From an uncultured Erysipelotrichaceae bacterium (GTDB taxonomy: Bacteria > Bacillota_I > Bacilli_A > Erysipelotrichales > Erysipelotrichaceae): 28,142 bases of DNA. The notes under the pieces are model-generated. The model ran no database searches and was not told the DNA's origin. It worked only from the letters and a program-made list of their open reading frames with translations. The DNA is taken from positions 1 through 28,142 of the forward strand of contig CAKUQM010000024.1 of assembly GCA_934675465.1 (NCBI GenBank), in the 5' to 3' direction. The translations under genes were made by a program, and so were the position numbers. This document shows positions 15,821 to 24,417 of this stretch, piece by piece. Numbering within the stretch: the stretch's first letter is position 1; each line of letters starts with the position of its first letter.

Positions 15821-16810
15821 ATGAAAAGAATGTTATCAGGCATTAAGCCAACAGGACAACTAACTCTAGGTAACTATATTGGAGCCTTAAGAAACTTTGT
15901 TAAGTATCAAGATGACTATGAGATGATTGTCTTTATCGCTAACTTACACTGTATCACTGAGTATCAAGAACCAGAACAATTAAAGAAGAATTTAACCGAT
16001 GCGGTAGCTTTATATTTAGCTTGTGGTCTAGATCCTGAAAAAGCTACTATCTTCTTACAAACAGATGTTCACCAACATGCAGAACTTGGCTATATCATGG
16101 CATGTAACACTTATCTAGGTGAACTTAATAGAATGACTCAATTCAAAGATAAGACAGCTAAGGGTGAAAAGAATCTTACTGCTGGTCTATATACTTATCC
16201 ATGTCTTATGGCCGCAGATATTCTTTTATATAATGCTGACTATGTTCCCGTTGGTGAAGACCAGAAACAACATGTTGAACTTACAAGAGACTTAGCAATC
16301 CGCTTCAACAACAAATATTCTAAGACTTTCACAGTACCTGAACCTCTTGTAGCTAAGGTCGGTGCTCGTATCATGTCTTTACAAGATCCAAGTAAGAAGA
16401 TGTCTAAGTCAGATGAAACAAATAAGGGCTGTATCTATTTATTAGATGATTTAAAGGTCGCAAGAAAAAAGATTATGTCAGCAGTAACCGATTCAGTTGG
16501 TATTATTCAATTAGATAAGGAAAACCAACCTGGTCTATATAACTTAATTGAAATCGCTTCATCATTAACTAATCGTTCGATGGAAGATATCGTCGAAGAA
16601 TTCCATGATCAGGGTTATGGCAAACTTAAAGGTTATGTAGCTGATGTAGTATGTGCAGAACTTGAAAAGATTCAAGCTAGATACAATGAAATCTTAGCTT
16701 CTCATACACTTGAAAAAGTATTGGAAGAAGGTGCTAAAAAGGCCGAAAAGATTGCACATGAAACGCTTGAAGCTGTTAAGAAACAAGTAGGTTTAGAAAT
16801 TAAATATTAA
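15821..16810 (+). CDS. trpS: Tryptophanyl-tRNA synthetase
   Basis: Class I synthetase of 329 aa charging tRNA-Trp. The HIGH-equivalent is TGQLTLGNYIGAL (residues 11-23), and the KMSKS loop is intact (193-197, in DPSKKMSKSDET). The tryptophan-pocket and dimer blocks AADILLYNADYVPVGEDQKQHVEL are present. Length is normal for bacterial TrpS. The ATG follows AGGAGG at about 6 nt. It is a single-gene unit on the plus strand between two minus-strand blocks, controlled by the T-box at 15636-15806 and followed by a short A/T-rich hairpin. Confidence 0.98.
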   Translation: MKRMLSGIKPTGQLTLGNYIGALRNFVKYQDDYEMIVFIANLHCITEYQEPEQLKKNLTDAVALYLACGLDPEKATIFLQTDVHQHAELGYIMACNTYLGELNRMTQFKDKTAKGEKNLTAGLYTYPCLMAADILLYNADYVPVGEDQKQHVELTRDLAIRFNNKYSKTFTVPEPLVAKVGARIMSLQDPSKKMSKSDETNKGCIYLLDDLKVARKKIMSAVTDSVGIIQLDKENQPGLYNLIEIASSLTNRSMEDIVEEFHDQGYGKLKGYVADVVCAELEKIQARYNEILASHTLEKVLEEGAKKAEKIAHETLEAVKKQVGLEIKY

Positions 16811-16812
16811 AC

Positions 16813-16833
16813 AAAAAGTAAGAGCTTTTTAAT
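16813..16833. terminator. Weak bidirectional terminator between trpS and the YitT-family gene
   Basis: AAAAAG-TAAGAG-CTTTTT forms a 6-bp stem with A/T tracts on both sides, in the 23-nt gap between two convergent genes. The stem has little GC, so efficiency is doubtful. Confidence 0.5.
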
Positions 16834-17691
16834 TTAATCTAATGGTTTTTGGTAGTAATTACCAAATATTGCCTCTGACTTTTGAACATTGATAAAGGCA
16901 TGAGGATCGGTATCTAAGACAATCTTTACAACATCTTTAGCCTGGAAAGAATTAACAATTGAATAAAGAATAGTTGTATCTTGTTTAGAATAGAAACCAG
17001 TGGCATGGATCTCGGTAATACCATGTCTAATACTCTTTAAGATGGCATTAGATACTTCATCTGGATACTTAGTAACGATAGTAAGTGTCTTATGGGTATA
17101 TCTTTTATGAAAAGACTTAATTACTTGTGTACTTGTAAATTGGAAGATGATTGAATATAGGGCTCTATCCCAACCATAAATCAAACCAGCCATCAATAAG
17201 ATGACTATATTAACCCCAAAGATGTAGTTCCATACATCTTTTTTATATTTAGTCGCAAAGAAGACGCTGACAAAGTCAAAACCAGCCGTTGAAAAATTAT
17301 TAGATAAGGCAAGACCTACACCCAAACCATTAATCAAACCGCCAAATATTGCCATTAAAATTTCTTCATTGATAAAAATAATTTGTTTAAAGAAAGAAGT
17401 AAAGAAAGATACCATTAAGAATTGAATAGTTGAATAAATAGTAAACTTTCTACCTAATTTAGTAAACACGAAAATTACTACAATAAAGTTTAAAGTTAAA
17501 TATAAAATTGAATAAGAAATATTAATATGAAAGAAGTCACCCAATAAGTCGGATGTAATACGTGATATTCCAGAGAAGCCACTTGGATACAACTTAGCCG
17601 GAATCGAAAAGTTCGCAATACCAAAAGAATAAACCAAGGCACTAACGATGGACATTATAAATAGCTGTTTATCAAAATATTTCTTAATCAT
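16834..17691 (-). CDS. YitT family membrane protein (DUF161 + DUF2179)
   Basis: Protein of 285 aa from the ATG at 17691. An in-frame TTG at 17721 would add 10 residues but has no ribosome binding site, whereas AAGGGAG lies 9 nt before this ATG. Five to six membrane segments cover about residues 10-190, with the family's FSIPAKLYPSGFSGISRI and GLINGLGVGLALSNNFSTAGFDFVS. The cytosolic DUF2179 domain covers about 205-285 (THKTLTIVTKYPDEVSNAI; GITEIHATGFYSKQDTTILYSIV; DPHAFINVQKSEAIFGNYY). YitT proteins are common in Firmicutes and lack a firm biochemical role. The start overlaps the rmuC stop by 8 nt, so it is coupled to the DNA-repair genes upstream. Confidence 0.88.
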   Translation of the reverse strand: MIKKYFDKQLFIMSIVSALVYSFGIANFSIPAKLYPSGFSGISRITSDLLGDFFHINISYSILYLTLNFIVVIFVFTKLGRKFTIYSTIQFLMVSFFTSFFKQIIFINEEILMAIFGGLINGLGVGLALSNNFSTAGFDFVSVFFATKYKKDVWNYIFGVNIVILLMAGLIYGWDRALYSIIFQFTSTQVIKSFHKRYTHKTLTIVTKYPDEVSNAILKSIRHGITEIHATGFYSKQDTTILYSIVNSFQAKDVVKIVLDTDPHAFINVQKSEAIFGNYYQKPLD

Positions 17692-18700
17692 TTTCAATAT
17701 CTCCCTTTTCAATTGCCGCAAAACGCTTAATTATCTTATTTTCAGTCACAAACATCTTCTCAAAATCAGGAATTATTCGCTCAAAATCCCTTTGAAGAGT
17801 CTCACTTCTATCTTTGAGTCTTGTAAACTCTATTGATAAATCTAATAATAATCTCTCGATTTCTTTAGCCTTCTCATTTTTCTTAATGCCTAAATAAATA
17901 CTCTTAATAGCCGTTATATAGGCCATTAATGTAGTCGGCGAGACAACATAAACCTTCAATTCATAAGCCTTATCAATTAATTCAGGGAAGTTTCCATAAA
18001 TCTCCGAGAAAATAGCTTCCGATGGTACAAACATATAAGCCATAGGAGCAGTGGTTCCAGGTATTATATATTTGGAGCTAATATCATTTAAATGCTTACT
18101 GACATCCACCTTAAAACTATTCTTGGCCTTATCTTTTTCTGTTTGTGATAAATCCTTATCATATATTCTTCGATAATTCTCTAGTGGAAACTTGGAGTCG
18201 ATACAAATATCTTCTAAAGAACCAAAACCATGAACCAGGGCATCTACCCTACTACCATTAGGCAGTGTTACTTGTTTATCATAGAAATGCTTATCACTTC
18301 CAAAGGCTTGTTCAAGAATACTATATAATTCAACCTCACCATAGGTACCACGAGTCTTCTTATCAACCATCACATCCTTTAAAGAAATAATATTAGTAGA
18401 TAAGTCATCTAAGGCCTTTTGATTATCATCAATCTTAATAAGCCTTTCATTTATTTGATTAAAAGTATTATTAGTTATCTCACTTGTCTTAATAATATTA
18501 TTAGTAAGATGTTCCTCAATTTGTAGTAAACGATCAGTTGTACTATCTTTTACATTATTAATTTGATTAGTAATGATTAAAAGATCATCTCTTAAATGAT
18601 CATTTCTCTTATTATTCTTTAAAAGATAAAAAATTATCGCAAATACTGCTGCTAGTAAAAATATAACTAAAATTAGTAATAATATCGTTATGGTATCCAT
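17684..18700 (-). CDS. rmuC: DNA recombination protein RmuC
   Basis: Protein of 338 aa. An N-terminal membrane helix (about 4-28) is followed by a coiled-coil region (about 35-105). The RmuC domain begins KTRGTYGEVELYSILEQAFG and continues with PNGSRVDALVHGFGSLEDICIDSKFPLENY, TTAPMAYMFVPSEAIFSEIY and YVVSPTTLMAYITAIKS. RmuC limits inverted-repeat recombination and has a restriction-endonuclease-like fold with the acidic/Lys residues of VDALV...IDSKFP. The ATG overlaps the stop of the upstream 54-aa gene (TAATG) and has GAGG at about 8 nt. Context with uvrC and mutS2 fits DNA repair. Confidence 0.93.
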   Translation of the reverse strand: MDTITILLLILVIFLLAAVFAIIFYLLKNNKRNDHLRDDLLIITNQINNVKDSTTDRLLQIEEHLTNNIIKTSEITNNTFNQINERLIKIDDNQKALDDLSTNIISLKDVMVDKKTRGTYGEVELYSILEQAFGSDKHFYDKQVTLPNGSRVDALVHGFGSLEDICIDSKFPLENYRRIYDKDLSQTEKDKAKNSFKVDVSKHLNDISSKYIIPGTTAPMAYMFVPSEAIFSEIYGNFPELIDKAYELKVYVVSPTTLMAYITAIKSIYLGIKKNEKAKEIERLLLDLSIEFTRLKDRSETLQRDFERIIPDFEKMFVTENKIIKRFAAIEKGDIEND

Positions 18701-18864
18701 TATTCCTCATCATTTTCACTATATCTTTTGAACAATTCAAAATTACCCCTTGCCGTACCTGTTAAATGAGATGAAAAAATCATACCCAATCCAACCTTCA
18801 ACATGAATAGGCACATAATAATCAAGACAAGAAGTGATAGCGTTTCATTAAGATTCTTTATCAT
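18700..18864 (-). CDS. Small single-pass membrane peptide (54 aa), unknown function
   Basis: From the ATG at 18864 this encodes 54 aa: a short N-terminal part, a hydrophobic helix (about 9-30, LLVLIIMCLFMLKVGLGMIF), then a hydrophilic tail (TGTARGNFELFKRYSENDEE). An upstream in-frame ATG (18903) would lie deep inside uvrC and is less likely. AGGT lies 8 nt before the chosen ATG. The first 17 nt overlap the uvrC 3' end and the stop shares a base with the rmuC ATG (TAATG), an arrangement hard to explain unless it is translated. I recognise no family. A role with membrane-anchored RmuC is possible but unproven. Confidence 0.6.
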   Translation of the reverse strand: MIKNLNETLSLLVLIIMCLFMLKVGLGMIFSSHLTGTARGNFELFKRYSENDEE

Positions 18865-20608
18865 CGTGTAACCTATTATACAATCTTTCAGCCACCTTGG
18901 CATTTAAAACTGTTTTAAATTCTTCAAGAGATTGTTCCCTTAAGTTAGAGATAGTCTTATACTTCTTTAAAAGTTTCAATCTAGTTTTAGGACCCAGTCC
19001 TTCTATATCATCTAAAATAGACTTATAAGTATTCTTATTACGTAATTTCTTATGATAAGTAATCGCAAAACGATGGACCTCATCTTGAGCATTTGCCAAA
19101 AAGAAGAAGACATTACTATCAGGACTGATATCAATCTTTTCATAATTTGAGTTCATCAAATAAGCGGTATTATGACTATCATCCTTACCTAAGCCACATA
19201 AAGTAATATCTAAGTCTAAAGAATCTAAAATCTCTTTAGCGGCCTCAATTTGAATCATCGCCCCATCGACAATAATCAAATCAGGTCTTTCTAAATCATC
19301 CTTTAAGACCCTAAAGTATCTACGATAGATTACTTCTTTCATTGACTTTAAGTCATCAGCACCTTCTTCTAGCTTAAATAATCGATAATCTTTTTTAGAA
19401 GGCTTAAAGTTTTTATAAACAACCATGGCCGCTACTGTATTAGTACCTGCTAAATGAGAATTATCAAATAGTTCAATTCTATTTATTTTCTTATTAAAAA
19501 TACGTTCAAATTCTTTACTAATGCTATCATAATAGACTTCCTTAGAAGTTAAGATAGCCTTGTTTTGTCTTAAAGCTTCTTCACTATTACTCAAGGCACG
19601 CTGTAATAACTGATTACGCTTACCCTTTGTAACACTTAATACTTCTATCCCATCTAAGCCTTGTAAATAGCCTAATAAGTTTTCAGGAACATATAAGGTC
19701 TTGACCGTCTGATTAATCTGATAATATTGATAAATATAACTAGATACATAGTTTTCAGGGTCACCGACAAGATAATCCAGCATCTTATCGCTACCTAAAA
19801 GAATACCATTTCTGATATTTAAACCGGTTATCGCAATATAACCATCTAAGACAAAATAATTAAAGACATCAAAGCTTTCTTTTTCATGAAGTTCAATAAC
19901 TTGTTTACTAGTAGATACGTTAATATCATTAATTAAATCACGATAGATAATGGCGCTCTTAAAATCTAATTGTTCACTTGCCTTTTCCATCTTCTCTTTT
20001 AAGTCTTTAATGATATCTTTAGTATCACCTTGAAGAAAAGAAATGATATCTTTTTTAGTCTTTAAACAAGCTTCTCTATCATAATCTTTAACACAATAAC
20101 CAAGACATTGATTAATGTGATAATAAAGACATAATTCATTGCCTAGATTCTTACACTTTCTAGTTGGATATAATCTATTAATCAAAGCCACTGTATTTCT
20201 AGCTGCTCCAATATCAGGATAAGGGCCAAATAATCTACCCTTATATTTACGATTATTCTTCTTAAGTCTAATTACTTCAACACAAGGTATATCACCATCT
20301 TTTAAAAGAATATAAGGATATGACTTATCATCCTTAAAGACAATATTGTAGTAAGGATCATACTTCTTGATTAAGTTATATTCTAGTATCAAAGCTTCCT
20401 TCTCACTATTAACGACAATATAGTCAAAATCAACGATATTCTTAACTAACTTTGTAGTCTTATAATCATGGGCACCCCTAAAATAAGAATTCACCCGATT
20501 CTTTAAATTAATAGCTTTTCCGACATAGATAACCTTGCCATCCTTGTCTTTCATCAAATAACAACCAGGCTTTAGAGGTAAGGTCTTTAATTTATCCTTA
20601 ATATCCAT
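18848..20608 (-). CDS. uvrC: Excinuclease ABC subunit C
   Basis: UvrC of 586 aa, which makes the dual incisions in nucleotide excision repair. The GIY-YIG nuclease lies at about 12-95 (PGCYLMKDKDGKVIYVGKA). A four-cysteine cluster at C152, C160, C168 and C172 suits the iron-sulfur site known in UvrC. The UVR domain that contacts UvrB is at about 200-232. The RNase-H-like 3' nuclease has D382 (ELFDNSHLAGT) and D448 (LIIVDGA). C-terminal helix-hairpin-helix motifs cover about 533-580 (DIEGLGPKTRLKLLKKY). The ATG shares one base with the mutS2 stop. Confidence 0.97.
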   Translation of the reverse strand: MDIKDKLKTLPLKPGCYLMKDKDGKVIYVGKAINLKNRVNSYFRGAHDYKTTKLVKNIVDFDYIVVNSEKEALILEYNLIKKYDPYYNIVFKDDKSYPYILLKDGDIPCVEVIRLKKNNRKYKGRLFGPYPDIGAARNTVALINRLYPTRKCKNLGNELCLYYHINQCLGYCVKDYDREACLKTKKDIISFLQGDTKDIIKDLKEKMEKASEQLDFKSAIIYRDLINDINVSTSKQVIELHEKESFDVFNYFVLDGYIAITGLNIRNGILLGSDKMLDYLVGDPENYVSSYIYQYYQINQTVKTLYVPENLLGYLQGLDGIEVLSVTKGKRNQLLQRALSNSEEALRQNKAILTSKEVYYDSISKEFERIFNKKINRIELFDNSHLAGTNTVAAMVVYKNFKPSKKDYRLFKLEEGADDLKSMKEVIYRRYFRVLKDDLERPDLIIVDGAMIQIEAAKEILDSLDLDITLCGLGKDDSHNTAYLMNSNYEKIDISPDSNVFFFLANAQDEVHRFAITYHKKLRNKNTYKSILDDIEGLGPKTRLKLLKKYKTISNLREQSLEEFKTVLNAKVAERLYNRLHDDKES

Positions 20609-22878
20609 TATTTCTTAAACTTAACGATAGTGACATTACCACCACCATCATATATATCGCCATTGCCAAATTCTTTAACAATCTTATTCTTCTTAAGATG
20701 CTCACGAATACCATTTCTAAGTTGTCCCGTACCCGCACCATGAATTACCTTAACTTCACTTAAACCAGAGCCAAAGGCACTATCTAAATATGGATCAAGT
20801 AAAGTGAGAGCATCTTCAACTCTTTCACCCACCAAGTTGATTTCTCTTTTTACTCTTTCCATTCTCTGTCTTGGTACATATTCTTTCTTAACTTGTTTCT
20901 TAGGCAACTTAGTTAGATTATTAGTCTTAGTCTTAATAATCATGCCTCTGACATTGACACTTACATTTTTACCATTCAATTCAACAATATCACCAACACC
21001 ATTAGATTCACCGATTCTTACAAGATCACCAACTTCAAAAACTATTGGTTTCTTTTCAACCTTTATAGTATTCTTCTTTAAATTACTGATCTCATGAATA
21101 ACTTTTTCATCTTCCTTATCCTTGATACTTTCTAACTTATCATAAGCTTCTTCCTCTATCTTTTCGATATAGTCGTTTAATTCCTTATGATACTTTTCTC
21201 TTATAACATCCTTTTCTTTATCGAATTCAGCTATTTTAGTATCAAGCTCCACCTGTAACAATCTATTCTTTTCTAGTTCTTCACTTAAAGACTTCTTAAT
21301 AGATTCATTCTCCGCTATTTCCTTAGCCAATCTTTCGATTAATTCTTCTTGTTTAGATTGATTAATCTTTAAATAATCCTTGGCATCCTCAATCAGTCTT
21401 TGATTATCAAAATAACGTGAGGCAATATCTATCGCATTAGAGACACCAATAGAATTTTCAATATACTTATAAGTTGGCTTTAACTTTTCCATATCAAAAC
21501 CAACTGAACTTAATAAGATAGATTCTTCATTATAGGCAAACTCCTTAATATCATCATAGTGGGTTGTAATAACAAAGTAAGCCTTAGATCTTAAAATTTC
21601 TTTTAAAATAGCTAAAGAGATAGCTTGAGCTTCTTTTGGATCGGTACCTGAAATAAGTTCATCAATCAAGATTAAAGAATTTTCATTGGCTCTATTTAAA
21701 ATATTATTAATATTAGAAATATGAGCACTAAAAGTACTTAGGGCATTAGTGATTGATTGATTATCATCGATATCAATATAGACATTTTCATAGAAAGGTA
21801 TATCAGCCTTACTAGCTAGTACAGGAATACCTAGATATGACATTAAAACAGATAGGCCAATTAACTTTAATCCAACGGTCTTACCACCAGTATTGGTACC
21901 AGATATTACAATTCCTCTATATGGATTACTTAAAGTATAAGTATTTAAGACCACTTTCTCTGAATCAATTAGAGGATGAGCTATATCTTTGATATAAAGA
22001 TTATGATCATAATTGATGCTAGCTACACAACCTGAATTATAAAAACCATATTCAGCCTTAGCGAAGATCACATCTAATTTAACTAATGAATCAAAATTTA
22101 ATTGATATAAAGAAGCTACCCTACCTACAAAATAAGATACTTCTCTTAAGATTCTATTAACTTCTTCTAACTTTTCATTTTCTAAAGCAAGAGTCTTATT
22201 ATTTAATTCGACAAATTCTTCAGGTTCTACATAAGTGGCTAAGCCTGAGGCACTAGTACCATATTGGAAGCCTTTTAATTTATGTTTATCTGAATTCTTT
22301 AATAAGAAAGCAATTCTATCGTTTCTAGTAAAAACATTATTCTCTTGTAAAGAAGAAGAATGCTTTGTCACAAATGTAGCACAAGCACTTCTAATGTGAT
22401 CACTGTTTCTGTTAATTGATTCAAAGATAGACTTAAGCTTAGGACTAGCGTCTTCTTTGATGTTGCCATTAACATCTACTACTTTATCAATTCTCTTGAT
22501 TAAGTTTTCATCAATGAATAAAGATTCACTATAACCTTTAATATTTAAGTCATCATCAAGACTACTCATTCTATTTTTGATTCTTAGGCAATGATTAGAG
22601 AATGTTAAAACATTGGCTAACTCATAACCATCTAAACAAATATCTTTAGAAGCTTTAGCTAAAATATCACCAATATCAACAATACCATCGAATGATAGAT
22701 TGAAGTCTTTCTTTAATAGATTTAAAGCTTCTTCGCTGTCTTTTAATTTTGCCTTGATTACTAAGGGATTAAAGATAATATCTTCATTTTGAATATAATC
22801 ACTTGCTTGTTTAATACTAGTATATTGGCAAACTAAATCTTTAACCTTATCTAAGTCTAAATGATTATAATTATTCAT
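20608..22878 (-). CDS. mutS2: Endonuclease MutS2
   Basis: Protein of 756 aa from the ATG at 22878, with AAGGTG 6 nt upstream. An in-frame GTG 9 nt earlier lacks a ribosome binding site. The MutS-type ABC ATPase has Walker A GTNTGGKT (327-334), Walker B SLILIDELISGTDP (about 401-414) and H-loop ITTHYDD. A long coiled coil follows (about 490-600), then a KOW-like segment (FEVGDLVRIGESNGVGDIVEL). The C-terminal Smr domain has VIHGAGTGQLRNGIREHL. In Smr the usual LDLRG motif reads INLVG here, so the acidic residue of that motif is missing. MutS2 acts in recombination suppression and ribosome-collision rescue. It overlaps cvpA by 8 nt and uvrC by 1 nt. Confidence 0.95.
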   Translation of the reverse strand: MNNYNHLDLDKVKDLVCQYTSIKQASDYIQNEDIIFNPLVIKAKLKDSEEALNLLKKDFNLSFDGIVDIGDILAKASKDICLDGYELANVLTFSNHCLRIKNRMSSLDDDLNIKGYSESLFIDENLIKRIDKVVDVNGNIKEDASPKLKSIFESINRNSDHIRSACATFVTKHSSSLQENNVFTRNDRIAFLLKNSDKHKLKGFQYGTSASGLATYVEPEEFVELNNKTLALENEKLEEVNRILREVSYFVGRVASLYQLNFDSLVKLDVIFAKAEYGFYNSGCVASINYDHNLYIKDIAHPLIDSEKVVLNTYTLSNPYRGIVISGTNTGGKTVGLKLIGLSVLMSYLGIPVLASKADIPFYENVYIDIDDNQSITNALSTFSAHISNINNILNRANENSLILIDELISGTDPKEAQAISLAILKEILRSKAYFVITTHYDDIKEFAYNEESILLSSVGFDMEKLKPTYKYIENSIGVSNAIDIASRYFDNQRLIEDAKDYLKINQSKQEELIERLAKEIAENESIKKSLSEELEKNRLLQVELDTKIAEFDKEKDVIREKYHKELNDYIEKIEEEAYDKLESIKDKEDEKVIHEISNLKKNTIKVEKKPIVFEVGDLVRIGESNGVGDIVELNGKNVSVNVRGMIIKTKTNNLTKLPKKQVKKEYVPRQRMERVKREINLVGERVEDALTLLDPYLDSAFGSGLSEVKVIHGAGTGQLRNGIREHLKKNKIVKEFGNGDIYDGGGNVTIVKFKK

Positions 22879-23479
22879 CAAAAACACCTTGTTCTTCTAA
22901 CCACTTATCAAAAGCCATTCTTGTCTTATCAATATCAAAGTCTTTGAATTCATTTTCAAACTTAAAGTGATCCATTGAATATTCTAAAGCCTTGTAAGAT
23001 AAACCATTAATAGTCTTTAAATATGTTTTCTCTTTTACTTCATTTCCATTTTTAAATAGTGGTGTATTTAGTAACATACAGAACAATAAAACCACAATAG
23101 TCGCATTAACAATGCCCATTAAGGCACCACCAATATCATTGACAAAACCAATCAATGGAATCTTTGAGACAAAGCCAAATAAAGGTTTGATAATTAGATA
23201 AAGTAGTTTTAATAAGATAAAGACTACTATCATATAGATAAAAGTATCCATTAAAATATTTAATTTTAAGGCCATATAGACTTCATCTAGTTTCACAATA
23301 GGAAAATGACTAGCTAGTATTGGGGCTAGGAAATAACCAATAAATAGAGCTAGTATGTTGTATGCCAAATCAACGATTTGTAAGATTAAACCATTCTTAT
23401 ATCCAATAACAATAAATGCTAGGTATAGGATAATTAAGGCTAGGTTTAAATATGTAAAATATGCACTTGAAATAACCAT
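22871..23479 (-). CDS. CvpA family membrane protein
   Basis: Protein of 202 aa with four hydrophobic helices (about 8-28, 32-55, 72-98, 110-140) and CvpA blocks: LNLALIILYLAFIVIGYKNGLILQIVDL and FGFVSKIPLIGFVNDIGGALMGIVNATIVVLLF. A basic/acidic C-terminal tail ends at EEQGVFDE. The family is named for colicin V production, and its general role is unclear. Its place between rnhC and mutS2 is standard in Firmicutes, although zapA and polX, which often share this locus, are absent. No Shine-Dalgarno lies before the ATG. The promoter puts +1 at the start codon. Confidence 0.88.
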   Translation of the reverse strand: MVISSAYFTYLNLALIILYLAFIVIGYKNGLILQIVDLAYNILALFIGYFLAPILASHFPIVKLDEVYMALKLNILMDTFIYMIVVFILLKLLYLIIKPLFGFVSKIPLIGFVNDIGGALMGIVNATIVVLLFCMLLNTPLFKNGNEVKEKTYLKTINGLSYKALEYSMDHFKFENEFKDFDIDKTRMAFDKWLEEQGVFDE

Positions 23480-23485
23480 ATCTAT

Positions 23486-23514
23486 AGTATAAAGGATATT
23501 TTTGTTTGTGTTAA
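23486..23514 (-). promoter_or_regulatory. Strong leaderless promoter of cvpA-mutS2-uvrC
   Basis: TTAACA (23514-23509, 5 of 6), a 17-nt spacer, TATACT (23491-23486, 5 of 6), 6 nt (ATAGAT), then ATG at 23479. This is the best sigma-A match of the leaderless candidates here. Its -35 overlaps the rnhC -10 on the other strand. Confidence 0.65.
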
Positions 23515-23517
23515 ACT
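23509..23517 (+). promoter_or_regulatory. Candidate extended -10, leaderless promoter of rnhC
   Basis: TGT-TAAACT (TGn plus a -10 matching at 4 of 6) ends 6 nt before the ATG at 23524. No clear -35 and no Shine-Dalgarno are present. It shares bases with the cvpA -35. Confidence 0.4.
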
Positions 23518-23523
23518 ATTTAT

Positions 23524-24372
23524 ATGAACACATTTTCACTAAAATTACCAAAAGATAAGATTAATAAGATTAAAGAAACTTTTAAAGATGATATTAAACC
23601 ATCTAAAAATGAATATATTGATACTTTTATAAGTAGAGAAGGCCTTACTATTTCTATTTATACTAATGATAAAGTAGTATTCCAAGGTAGTGATGCCCTT
23701 TTTTATGCTCAAGACTTTATTGAAAAGAAAGTATGTAGACAAGCGGGTTCTGATGAAGTGGGTACTGGAGACTTCTTTGGACCAGTTTGTGTTTGTGCTT
23801 GCATTGTAGAAGAAGATCAATTTCCTTTGTTAGATAAGTTACATATCACTGATAGTAAACAATTGACTGATGAACATATTATTAAAGTTGCACCTACTTT
23901 GATGAAAGAATTGAAGCATTCATTATTGATTCTAGAGAATAAACAATACAATACCGTTCATGATCATTATAATTTGAATGCGATTAAGGCTAAATTACAT
24001 AATAAGGCTTATATCAATCTTTTAAAGAAAGGATATACCATTCCTAAGGCTGCCTATGTTGATCAATTTGCACCTGAGAATCTTTATTATTCATATTTAA
24101 GAGAAGACGCTGAAGTTTATCATGATTTAGTATTTGAAACTAAGGCTGAATCAAAATATCCTGCGGTTGCTGCTGCATCAGTAATCGCGAGATTCGCTTT
24201 TTTAACGAAGATGTCCGAAATGGAACGCAAATATAAGATGACTTTCCATAAGGGCGCTGATGAAAAAGTAGATAACGATGCCCTTATCTTTATCCAAAAG
24301 TATGGTAAGGATAGGCTTAATGAAGTAGCAAAGCTTCACTTTGCGAATTATAAGAAGATTGAGAATAAATAA
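23524..24372 (+). CDS. rnhC: Ribonuclease HIII
   Basis: Enzyme of 282 aa that cleaves RNA in RNA-DNA hybrids. The N-terminal TBP-like substrate-binding domain (about 1-66) distinguishes HIII from HII. The nuclease domain has D77 and E78 in GSDEVGTGDFFGPVCV and D110 in ITDSKQLTD. It continues with YNLNAIKAKLHNKAY, VDQFAP and KYPAVAAASVIARFAFL, and ends near LHFANYKK. Length is typical. It is the only plus-strand gene in this part of the window, divergent from cvpA across 44 bp and followed by a hairpin terminator. Confidence 0.95.
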   Translation: MNTFSLKLPKDKINKIKETFKDDIKPSKNEYIDTFISREGLTISIYTNDKVVFQGSDALFYAQDFIEKKVCRQAGSDEVGTGDFFGPVCVCACIVEEDQFPLLDKLHITDSKQLTDEHIIKVAPTLMKELKHSLLILENKQYNTVHDHYNLNAIKAKLHNKAYINLLKKGYTIPKAAYVDQFAPENLYYSYLREDAEVYHDLVFETKAESKYPAVAAASVIARFAFLTKMSEMERKYKMTFHKGADEKVDNDALIFIQKYGKDRLNEVAKLHFANYKKIENK

Positions 24373-24398
24373 GAGAATGCGCTATGTCATTCTCTTTT
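24371..24398. terminator. Terminator after rnhC, probably bidirectional
   Basis: AGAGAATG and CATTCTCT form an 8-bp stem around an 8-nt loop, with TTTT on the plus strand. It lies between convergent rnhC and the Abi gene and could serve both. Confidence 0.7.
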
Positions 24399-24417
24399 AA
24401 ATATAGTTATTTTTGAT

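Noticed and set aside
17692..17721. Longer YitT-family start at a TTG (17721)
   Set aside because: No ribosome binding site, and it lies deeper inside rmuC. The ATG at 17691 has AAGGGAG at 9 nt.
20608..20900. Altered Smr motif in MutS2 (INLVG for LDLRG) as a sign of lost nuclease activity
   Set aside because: As far as I recall, similar NL-G forms occur in many Firmicutes MutS2 proteins, so this is probably a lineage variant.
22879..22887. GTG start for mutS2 at 22887
   Set aside because: The GTG is part of the AAGGTG ribosome binding site serving the ATG at 22878.
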